A DNA stretch of 64,000 nucleotides from Leptodactylus fallax. Its lineage: Eukaryota > Chordata > Amphibia > Anura > Leptodactylidae. The notes below the pieces were generated by a model. It saw nothing but the letters and a program-made list of their open reading frames with translations. It searched no databases and was not told where the DNA came from. Shown piece by piece: positions 55,424 through 64,000 of this stretch. Every line of letters starts with the position of its first letter. The first letter of the stretch is position 1. The translations under genes were made by a program, and so were the position numbers. The stretch lies in NCBI GenBank assembly GCA_947044405.1, contig CAMRHE010000054.1:4355501-4419500 (forward strand). The letters are read 5' to 3'.

Positions 55424-56099
55424 TCAAGAAGTCAGAGACAAAAGATAGAGAAAAAGGGAGGATGAAAGAGAGAAATAGGGGAGGTAGGGACGGGAGCGTG
55501 GAAGGGAATGTGGGAATGGAAAGGCTAGGATAAGGAATAAGGGATACACGGACAATGGGGGGCGTCTGTCAGGAAAGCCAAGGGCCGCGGCGTGCCTCTC
55601 TAAACCAGTACATGCGCTGCCCTCCGCAATCCCCCAGACCGCCCACCAGAGCAACAGTCACAAAAACCTGAAAAAGAACAGTGAATTCAGGCCAAGTATA
55701 GAACCAGTGGGGGGAAATAAAAGGTCTGATCGTCATACATGCCCACCCACTCTCCTACAAATAGCTAAGAAATATGTGAAACAGTAAGCTAGTCAATAAT
55801 ACTAAATTAGATTGAAAAACTTGAAGAGCACTATAGGAACCGTTTAGACAAGATTTACGGTACAGAATGGCTGGCTCGCTCCCACCAAGATGGCACTATA
55901 TCCCAGCTAGCTATGATCTGAGATAATGGAAAAATACTACTGGCCGCTCGTTCGACGTGACCCAGTCATGGCGCATAAGCATGCAAATGACATAACAATA
56001 AAACTCAATACAGTTCTAACTTAAGTTAAAGGTCAAATTGTCCAACAGATAGGGAGACAATCCCAGTGGCTACTAATGCCAGCAAAATGAAAGGTAAAG
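55424..56099 (-). other. Spacer between L1-B ORF1 and ORF2
   Basis: Purine-rich tracts and no conserved frame; occupies the inter-ORF position of the element. Confidence 0.5.
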
Positions 56100-57000
56100 A
56101 TGTACTCTGAATATTCTCCTGGGGCATCGATGCATAATCGCCCACCCATTCACGGTAGGTCTGGTGGACGGGCTCGGGCCGCAAATTTACGTTCTTTAGG
56201 TGACTTGTGCCTGGAGACTGAAGAATCCGGCAGATTCGGTGTGGGAAGCCATGAGGGTATGTTGAGAGGCTCCATATTCAGCTGTTTCCATAGAGCCGGG
56301 AGGTCTTGAGGCGTATGGACTGTGCAGCGCTTTCCCCCACATGTCACTGCCAGTCCAAATGGGTAAAGCCAGACATATTGGAGCCCTCTGGCTCTAAGCA
56401 CTTCCAGAAGCGGCCTTAATATTCTTCGTCTGGCTAGGATTGACGGTGTGACATCTTGATAGATTAGTATCTCATCCTCTCCTATAAAGGATGGCCGCAG
56501 TGTCCGTGTAGGATAGCAATCCGCAGCTCACGTACCGGGGGGGGGGGGGGGTGTTTCCTGCCTGCGGTTTTGGTCGGAGTGCTCGATTAATGCGTTCGAT
56601 AGTGATCGAGGCAGCCCTTTCTCGAGCTAGCAGGTCTGCAAACAGTTGCGCCGCCATTTCGGAGAATACTTCCTGCAAATACGTCTCAGGTAAGTTCTTT
56701 ATGCGAATATTCCTCCTTCGGCTGCGATTCTCCTGGTCTTCTATTAGGACCAGTGGGCGATCAATGTAATCCTTATGTAAGGCGAGGTGGGCCTCTACAG
56801 AGGAGGAGTGGGACTGCATAGTGGAATTGGCTGTCTCCAGGTCCGAACCCTGAGGCCTACTTTCTGGATCTCAGATTTAATGTCCGCAAGTTGCGACAGC
56901 ACTGGGCTCAGAGCCGAGGCCAGCGCCCGCTGTAGAAATGATTTAGATATAGTGGTGAGACCACTGTCCGTTCTGTCTGTGTCTGCGGTGCTATCAGCCT
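56100..57000 (-). pseudogene. L1 ORF1 protein, frameshifted
   Basis: Minus strand: SFLQRALASALSPVLSQLAD and IKSEIQKVGLRVRDLET (coiled coil), DQENRSRRRNIRIKNLPETY (RRM start), ERINRALRPKPQA, a run of 15 Gs/Cs near 56540 that breaks the frame, then RARGLQYVWLYPFGLAV and PQDLPALWKQLN (C-terminal domain). The layout is coiled coil, RRM, C-terminal domain, as in L1 ORF1p. Confidence 0.78.
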
Positions 57001-57070
57001 CCGAAACTTCCTCGGAATTGGCGCAGCAGGGCTTTTATGAAGCTAGTGGTTTTGAAGTTAGTCATCATTA

Positions 57071-59364
57071 AGATAACTCATAAAATCTAGAGACAGTCTC
57101 TGTACCACCCCAAATCTAGAATATGTCATCCACAACATGTACAAAGAACCTGATGTATTTCAAAAAGACATTTCTCAGAATATATAAATCTCTCTAAGAA
57201 AACAGCAAGAAAGATGTTGGTGAAGGTGCATGCTACCGGCGTCCCCATCGCTGTTCCATTCGTCTGAATATATATGAAGGCATTATGTGTTAACACAAAT
57301 TTTCATGCTTTGCACACAAAGGAAATATAACTCTTGCTGTTTACTGTTTTCTCCAAGACCTCTCTTACTGCCTTAATCCCCAAATCTTGAGGTATACAGG
57401 TATAAAGGCTTTCAACATCTATAATAGCAAAAAAAAAGACTTTCCTCCCATTTCACATCCTGTAATGATCTTAAAAAAATTATCTGTATACTTCAGGTAA
57501 GACCGAAAATCCTTCAATACTTGGGATAGTAACCAATCAATATACTTGGATCATGGTTCTGTTAGGGAGCCAACTCCACTAATACTTTGGCGGCCCGGGA
57601 GATCTATGAGTGTCTTATGTACTTTTGGTAAGAAATACCAGGTGAGTTTTTGGGGAAACTCGAAGAACAATCTCTCTCTGCCATTTTCTTAGAGAGGACC
57701 CTATTTACAACATTTTTCCTCAAGACAGTTCTCAATTTCGTTTGAAAGGTAAGGGTAGGATCACACTCAAACTTCTTATAAGTATTTGCATCAGACAACT
57801 GTCTGTTTGCCTCTTTCTTATAATACTCTCTAGTCATCAACACAGTATTTCCACCCTTATCCGCTTTTTTTATAATTAAATTTAGGAGCGGATCTCAACC
57901 AACATAATGCTCTCTCTTCTTTGGCAATGAGATTGTTCCTGTCTGTTTTATGAATAAGTGCCTTCTTAACTTGCTTAGCAAAAATACCAATAGTACCTGC
58001 GGTGGAACAAACGATGACTTTACATCTCCTATGAAATAATCTCCTTATTCAGCTTCTTCATTAATCAAGGCTACTTCCCTGTTGCTCCAACCTGCTAACT
58101 CCACCAGAGTGGATAAACATTCCTGTTATTCTTCATCAAAATTCACTTCAACACTGAAACCTAAGGGTATGTTCACATGGCGGAAAATGAAGAGGCATTC
58201 CTCTTCATTTTCCACCGTCGCTTTTTCGCCGTGTTCTAGCCACGACAGGATGCCGATGCAGTGCATCAGCTTTCCATCGTGGCATCCTGCTCCTGATTAG
58301 GCCCGGATAAATGGGCCTAATCAGAGAGGGAGTCTCCAGCAGATCCCGCGGCTGAATCAGCTGCAGAATCCGCAGCAAGATTGAGCAGGACGCTTCGCTT
58401 TTTTCCGCTTCCTGCTGCGATCTCTGCCTTCCATTGAAAACAATGGGAGGCGGATTCCTGGAGGAATCTGCTCTGGATTTCAGGGGCAAAATCCGCCCCC
58501 AAATCCACGGCAAATTCCTCCGTGTGAACACACCCTAATGGTTCCAATTTAACTGGCGCCTCTCCCTCTGCATCCCTTTTAGCCTCTCTTAAATCACTCT
58601 TTTTATTATACCATTTGTGAAGACCTATTTTCCTAATCCCTTTAAAAAGATCTATTTCAAATTTAACAAGCTTAAAATTCTCCACTAAACTAAAGTTAAG
58701 GTCCGTACGTAAGAGAGAAACACAATACTCATTCAATATCAAATCTGTCAAATTAATAATGTTAGTCTCATCAGTTAGTTATTTCACAAACCGTCACTGT
58801 CTCCATGAAACCTGCTTCTGAACCTCCTTTTCTTCTTCATTCGTCTTCCTCTTCTCGTCGACAGCCCAAAGGATGATCCTGCTCACTGCTTTCTTCTAGT
58901 AACCACTGAGTGTTCCTCTTTTCCAACATCAGTTCATCTGATAGACTAGATTTCGATTCTGTTGTCTAAGGGTCATTATTCCTTCATTTTGGATTCCTTT
59001 TTCTGCATCTCCTTTCTTGTCTTTTATTTCCCCAATCAAAAATCTTCCCAATATCAATTTATTTTTTATCTCGCAAAAATGTATCCTTTTTTTGTTCTTT
59101 AATTTCAGCTTGTACAGGGATTACCTTTCCATTTAATTTCTTCATACATTCCTGAGACTGTTGTTCTGTTAATTTCCTCCTTAGTTCAATTTTTGCTTTG
59201 CAGAGATCTGTGGTAATACATTCATACTCCTGTTCATTCTTCTTCATAGCAATCCTCATCACAATCAGAGAATGCTCCAGGTGAACCTGTTTCCACTCAT
59301 GGATAAATCCACCATCATCCTGATAAAGTGACATTTCTTTATATACCCTCAAACCATGGGGCAC
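57071..59364 (-). pseudogene. Penelope-like RT, N-terminal domain to palm
   Basis: Minus strand: an N-terminal Lys/Glu-rich helical region (WKQVHLEHSLIVMRIAMKKN, QECMKKLNGKVIPVQAEI), LKFEIDLF-type helix, LREAKRDAEGEAP, and after the MITE SVEVNFDEE. The hallmark KKADKGGNTVLMTREYYKKE (57880-57800) comes next, then NRQLSDANTYKK and the palm FFAIIDVESLYTCIPQDLG near 57420 with motif A Asp, and NGTAMGTPVACTFTNIFLA near 57260. Motif C lies at the inversion point. Stops and shifts are frequent. Confidence 0.75.
58161..58538. mobile_element. MITE inserted in the Penelope element
   Basis: About 378 bp with inverted ends (CTAAGGGTATGTTCACATGG and, inverted, TTAGGGTGTGTTCACACGGA). No coding capacity. 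Its removal brings the two Penelope segments together. Confidence 0.7.
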
Positions 59365-59426
59365 TTGTTGACATACACTATAAGACTCTAAGAGTTAATA
59401 GTCCAAAAAAGATGTAGATTTCTATA

Positions 59427-60235
59427 TTCTGAGAAAAATGTCTTTTCGAAATACATCAGATTCTTTGAACATTTTGTGGATGACATCTTCTTGATTTTGG
59501 ATTTATGAGTTATCTTATTGAAGAAAATAACATGAATATGAAATTCACATATAAAATAGGTAAAGCCCAAATGGAATTTCTGGATGTCATGGTCAGAGTA
59601 GTAAATGGAGATCTAGAGAGAGTAGTGAATGGAGATCTATCTTCTAAGATACGAAAGTTTTCACCCACGGTACGTAAAGACTTGCATACCATATGGTCAG
59701 TTTGTGCATCTTACACAAATTAATCAGTCAGACAGAGGGTTTGGAAAGCAAGCTGAAGAAATAAAAAAGTGCTTTTTGGAGCTTAGATATCCAATTGAAG
59801 TAGTTGAGGAAGCCTTTATAAGATCTAGTGATTTTAGCCCCTAAGGAAATAAATAAAGGGGAAAATAACTTGCATTATCTTTTCAATTTAGTCCCCAAGC
59901 TAAGGTAATAAAAAATGCGATGAAAATACATTGGGAAATATTGGAGGAAGATTCAGCATTAAGAGAATTGGTTCTGGAAGAACTGCTGGTTCTGTTTAGA
60001 AGGAGCCCCACTTCAAAAGATAATCTGGTAAGGAGCCATTTCTCGGAGTCTAATGAGACATGGTTAAGAAAAATTATTCCAAAAGGTAATTTTTGTTGTG
60101 GAAGCTGCAATTTTTGCAGCTCCAATTTGAAAAACAGATTTTTGTCCTTTGGGGGTGTAACACATACAGTAAGGCAGTTTATATCATGCAGGACAGAATA
60201 TGTGGTTTACATTATTTTTTGTCCTTGTTTAGGAA
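59427..60235 (+). pseudogene. Penelope-like RT C-terminal part and truncated GIY-YIG
   Basis: Plus strand: the VDDIFLILDL palm motif near 59475 (in a shifted frame), NMKFTYKIGKAQMEFLDVMV, GQFVHLTQINQSDRGFGKQA, IKKCFLELRYPIEVVEEAF (the GQF..R and RGYP-type segment), then LRKIIPKGNFCCGSCNFCSS, THTVRQFISCRTEYVVYIIF and CPC, the start of the GIY-YIG domain. The YIGKT half and the 3' end are missing. An internal repeat near 59590-59640 duplicates VVNGDLE. Confidence 0.75.
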
Positions 60236-60847
60236 GGGTTAATGAGTTGTCTCGGGTTGCCAGGCAATATTTTGATGCTTGCTGCTCAGGAGGCGGGGTG
60301 AGGTGTCTTTTTTGGGGGCATGTCTCTGGGGCATGCCTATGGCATTGCAAGTTTGCAGGGTCCTGTTCGGCGGTGCGTTCCAGACCTCGCTCTCAGTGCA
60401 TTACCCCACTAGTTGAGTGGTTGATGACGTTACTTCCGGGCACTGAAACAAGAAGAGATGCCGGGGACTGCATAAAAACACATGGTGTGTAGGTATAATG
60501 CAGCATCTTCTGTTCATAAGGCCTACACACCTGTCAACTTTGCCTGCTATACTGGTGTTTGTTTTTATCTGGACATATTTGTAAGAATATTTCCGTTTGT
60601 GGGAAAAAGAGCCATCTGATATGGACTTGCCAGACATGTCCTGTGGCCTGGTCCATCTTGTTATGCCCTGCCACTCTGCCACACATGTTGCTGCAGCTAC
60701 CATCAATGCCACCACTCAGCCAGACATGTCCTGCAGCCTGGTCCACTATCACATTCCACTATACCACACTGCTTGTGCCAGTGTTGGTTTAAAAAAAATA
60801 AAAAAGAAACCAATTTTAATTTCACATCTGTTTCTATCATGGGATAA

Positions 60848-60878
<31 letters not shown>

Positions 60879-62779
60879 TTAAAACCAATTCTTCTTCACT
60901 TTTCAACTTGACTCACAGCCACAAAATTGCCTCCCAAATAACAATAAGTCTGGTGCACTTACAATCCAAATTTTCAATCCATTCCCCTTCACCATGAAAC
61001 GACATCCCCTTTTGGAACCCCACCCCTCAATGCTACTTTCAACCTGAGTGTTCCCTGTCCTCCTAATATAAATTTTGTCCCAATATATAAAATGAGTTAT
61101 CCGCTTTCTAATAATGATGGCTTATCCTTAGGATAGGCCATCAATATTACATCTGCGAAGGTCTGACAGCCAGGACGCCTGCAGATCAGCTGTAAAGATG
61201 GCGTGGCTGTGGTTAATAACAGCAGTCTGGCCCCCACAGATGTAAGAATAGGACGTCAATATTAGAAAGGTGGACAAAACCTTTAAAAGGGGTTGTCCTG
61301 GAATTGGAACAAACTGTGTGGTGGCCAGGTGAGGTGTAAAATAAAGAAAAAGCACACTCACCTGTTCCCTATACTCAGTTGTCTACCACGTGTCTGTACA
61401 GTCTCATGCCAGGTGTCTTGCACCTCATGTGACAGCTGAGAACAATCCTCAGGAATGTATGTGAGTGATATCACTGGTCCCTCCAGTCCCTTCATACACT
61501 TTAATGCCACCCTCCCATAGGATGTTGGCCCCATTCCTGCGTCCATGCAATACAATGTCCCCCATCATTGCCCCAACACAATATAATAGCCCTATCACTG
61601 GTTACCTGCACAGTGGCCTCTTCACTGGTGCCTACATAGTGCCCCCATCACTGGTCCCCCTGCGAAACGGGCCAGGGTATGGTGTACCAAGGAAGGGGCC
61701 ACTGTATTGGGGAAGAGGGAAGTGGCAACTATATGAGCCATACAGCGGTATTAAGTATTACTTACCTGTCTGCATCCTGGTCCGACTCTGCTCTGAGTAC
61801 ACTGCTGTGATGTTTGTACTTATCTGTCTGCTCCTCAGCCTTTCTCACTCCTTCCTGCTCAAGGCACACGTGACATCACAGCAGTAGATCCAGAGCAGGA
61901 GTGGGACAGGCTGGGGAGCATACAGGTAAGTACAGACACTTTGCTTTTATGCCTACAGTTTTCCGGACCTCAGCACGCACATCATATATGCAAGAAGGGG
62001 CAAAAATAAATAAGTAAATATATATTTACAGTGTAAAGATTAGTGGATTAAAAATAATCCATCACCAGATTATACATAAAAAAAATTAAAAACTCGTTTA
62101 CCTGCCTACTTATAACACCATGATCGTGTGAAAACATGGCACAAAACATAAATTTCTTTTTTTAAATAAGAAAACCATACACTTTAGTAGAAAGATAAAA
62201 TAAATCTAACTTTATGGAATGTGTGGACTCTGATGACCCTAGTCACAAACCAGTTAACACATATAGAAATGAACAAATACATAAAGCACATTTAAGAAGT
62301 AAATATAACCAGAACCTTTTTAACAATTGACCTATAATTTTGAGGCTTTTAGGAGCAACAGATGTGTCCTTGTAGCGCAATATTTTCAGCATGTTGCTGT
62401 CTTATATATGAGGGATGGCAGCAGCTGCATTGATAATTGAAAACCGTGAGAACAAATAGCACTGCTCCCTGACTCAACTGGTGTCATCTGACCAGGGAGT
62501 ATTTTTAGACTTGTGGTAAAAAAAAAAAAAAAAAAAAAAGTATATCAAATTCACGTGACTTTTTTGTCAGCTTTCATCCACATTGATATGTTAGCGCAGT
62601 TTCTACTTTGGAAAACTCTCAGGCTGGAGTAGCACTGAGCATTGGGTCTAACTGTAATAATATATAACTTGGTTGTACTATATAACTGGATTATACATAT
62701 ATAACATATATAACATGGGTTGTAATATATAACTGGGTTGTACATTAAAATAAAAGTTCTAAAAGTTGTACATCATTCT
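60236..62779. other. No gene recognised; interspersed repeat at about 61095-61345
   Basis: 60560-60780 has a duplicated phrase (CCAGACATGTCCTG) but no family. 61095-61345 has ATCCTTAGGATAGGCCATCA and CCGATCAGCTG-like wording and ends in AAAGGGGTTGTCCTGG, familiar from frog repeats. A-run at 62519-62539. Confidence 0.35.
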
Positions 62780-63240
62780 TTTTTTTTTTTATTCAATAAA
62801 TTTTTATTAAGCTTTCATAAGAAATTGAAACATACTTGTGTAAAAAGAAGCATAGGTAGCCAAAACTTGGAGAGGTTTCTTGACATGCACATAAAATAAA
62901 CTATAAATACATAATATAACTCGAGATGGGCGAATCGGTTTGTAACAAACCAAATTCGACCCTAATTAGTCTTGACGAGGAATTACAGAGCATGCATGTG
63001 TGTCTGTGAGTCACTGTGATGTTGTAGCAACACCTGACAGCATCTCAGCCAATAGACAAGTGGTAAGTGGGCCTTACAGTGCTAAGGTCATATGCAGTAT
63101 AAAAAGTTTGTGCATTCGTTCTCAGCCTTTAGTTGATGTAAATGGTGGACATGCAAATAGATCTGTTATCCATCTCACTGCATCATAGGCTATAGCACAG
63201 CTCAGAAAAAGCAACACGAATTCCAGCAATAGTTAGAGGA
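62780..63240. repeat. Unclassified interspersed repeat
   Basis: Starts with a T-run and CAATAAATTTTTATTAAGC, then GATGGGCGAATCGGTTTGTA with partly palindromic arms. Possibly a LINE tail next to another frog repeat; not resolved. Confidence 0.35.
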
Positions 63241-63262
63241 CTATTATTATTATTATTATTGT
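63241..63262 (+). repeat. (ATT)n microsatellite
   Basis: About seven ATT units; serves as the LINE 3' tail. Confidence 0.9.
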
Positions 63263-63504
63263 TATTGTTTATTTATATAGCACCATTAATTCCATGGTGC
63301 TTTACATTTGCGTATTTACATACGGTACACAGGATATACAGATATATATATATACATATATATAAAACAGATAATACAAACAGCGACCAACTGGCACAGT
63401 GGGATACAGGGCCCTGCCCGCAAGGGTTTACAGTCTATGAGGGAAGAGGGAGAGATACAGAAGGTGGGGGTAGAGGCTGTTCAGGTGGTGGTGTGGTGAC
63501 AGCG

Positions 63505-63910
63505 TTATTGGAGGTTGTAGGCCTTCCTAAATAGGTGAGTCTTCAGGGCCTTCTTGAAGCTTGTGACTGTGGGGGTCAGTCTTATGTGTCTTGGTGATGA
63601 GTTCCAAAGTATGGGGGTTGCACGGGAGAAGTCTTGGAGACGTTTGTGTGAAGAGCGGATAAGAGCACAATGGAGTAGGAGGTCTTTGGTGGATTGGAGG
63701 TTACGTGCGGGCAAGTAGCGGGAGATTAGGTCGGAGATATATGGAGGGGACAGGTTGTGAATGGCTTTGTATGTCAGCGTTAGTAGTTTGAACTCTATTC
63801 CCTGGGCGATGGGTAGCCAGTGAAGGGATTGACAGAGGGGAGCGGCCGATGAAGAATGGGGGGGAGAGGTGTATTAAGCGAGCAGCACAGTTTAAGCTGG
63901 ACTGGAGGGG
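63505..63910 (-). pseudogene. L2/CR1-like RT C-terminal fragment
   Basis: Minus strand: LQSSLNCAARLIHLSPPF, then (shifted) LTYKAIHNLSPPYISDLISR, YLPARNLQSTKDLLLHC, and RATPILWNSSPRHIRLTPTV with TSFKKALKTHLFRKAYN. These are the conserved last 130 residues of the L2/CR1-type RT (TYKAL..L.P.YL.DL, LWN.LP..IR, FK..LKT.LF). One frameshift near 63790. No catalytic core is in the window. Confidence 0.75.
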
Positions 63911-64000
63911 GGCAAGAGTATTTGCCAGTTAACTGAGTAGTCCCTCATGTGGGCAATTTCCTCCGCCAAAGTCACCTCGCAGGAACTATTCCAAATACCA

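Larger units (their letters stand above)
50930..57070 (-). mobile_element. L1/Tx1-type LINE, copy B
   Basis: Minus strand. T-rich 3' end about 50930-50947, ORF2 at 55270-51485, ORF1 at about 57000-56100. The 5' end abuts the Penelope element near 57070. The sequence differs clearly from copy A, so it is another subfamily. No target duplication was found. Confidence 0.82.
57071..60235. mobile_element. Penelope-like element with inverted 5' half
   Basis: The 5' half (N-terminal domain to RT palm) runs on the minus strand 59364-57071; the 3' half (palm to GIY-YIG) runs on the plus strand 59427-60235. Both halves contain the palm stretch around GTGGATGACAT (57137 in reverse, 59475 forward), an overlap of about 90 bp. 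This is the arrangement produced by twin priming. The 5' half also holds a MITE at 58161-58538. The endonuclease is cut off near 60235. Confidence 0.75.
63241..63990 (-). mobile_element. L2/CR1-like LINE, 3' end
   Basis: Minus-strand element. The 3' tail is the (ATT)n tract at 63241-63262, next to the TATATAGCACCATTAATTCC phrase common at this LINE's 3' end. RT C-terminus is encoded upstream. The element's 5' part runs out of recognisable sequence near 63900. Confidence 0.7.

Noticed and set aside
60401..60911. Overlapping 70-105 codon frames on both strands around the CCAGACATGTCCTG repeats
   Set aside because: No recognisable family, and the frames overlap each other; likely chance.

Overview
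The window looks like part of a large vertebrate genome, most likely a frog or other anuran amphibian. Tyrosine-recombinase retrotransposons (DIRS and Ngaro), Tc1 transposons, L1/Tx1-type LINEs, a Rex1-like LINE, Penelope-like elements, hAT elements and frog-type interspersed repeats are packed together, many nested inside one another. I see no resident host gene, rRNA, tRNA or CRISPR array. Almost all protein-like sequence belongs to transposable elements, mostly decayed. The species cannot be named from this sequence alone.

Layout. 1-3120 is the 3' part of Ngaro copy A: end of RNase H, tyrosine recombinase, SGNH hydrolase, then the B1-A2-B2 terminal repeats. 4191-6500 is a decayed BED-finger hAT gene. 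6508-9514 is a Tc1 cluster with one nearly intact element. 10660-12242 is another full-length Tc1 element. 14135-17272 is a small DIRS remnant holding a Gypsy element with gag and protease but no RT or integrase. 17277-27849 is a second DIRS element on the minus strand, carrying an LTR element (17540-21902) and a long non-autonomous hAT element filled with satellite (22176-25826). 28156-31860 is a second LTR element related to the first. 32418-41400 is Ngaro copy B, split by an L1 (34527-40889). 42776-45913 holds a second BED hAT relic, a frog-type repeat and a Rex1-like LINE. 48180-50600 is a Penelope-like relic split by a hAT element. 50930-57070 is a second L1. 57071-60235 is a Penelope-like element whose 5' half is inverted relative to its 3' half. 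63241-63990 is the 3' end of an L2/CR1-like LINE.

The most interesting system is the pair of LTR elements at 17540-21902 (minus) and 28156-31860 (plus). Each has paired LTRs, a 4-bp target duplication and a purine tract. Neither encodes recognisable gag, protease, RT or integrase. Instead both carry a long coiled-coil reading frame that includes rod sequence of a class II (non-muscle or smooth-muscle) myosin heavy chain, followed by the SPRY domain of hnRNP U. No intron is apparent in the hnRNP U stretch, so capture from mature mRNA is likely. The copies have diverged LTRs and different target sites, so the captured-gene cassette was mobilised more than once, presumably in trans by an autonomous partner.

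Other structures worth attention are the split direct repeats of Ngaro A, the inverted termini of the DIRS elements, two different hAT elements sharing one satellite family, and the twin-priming-like inversion of the Penelope element. All identities rest on reading motifs by eye; no database search was possible.
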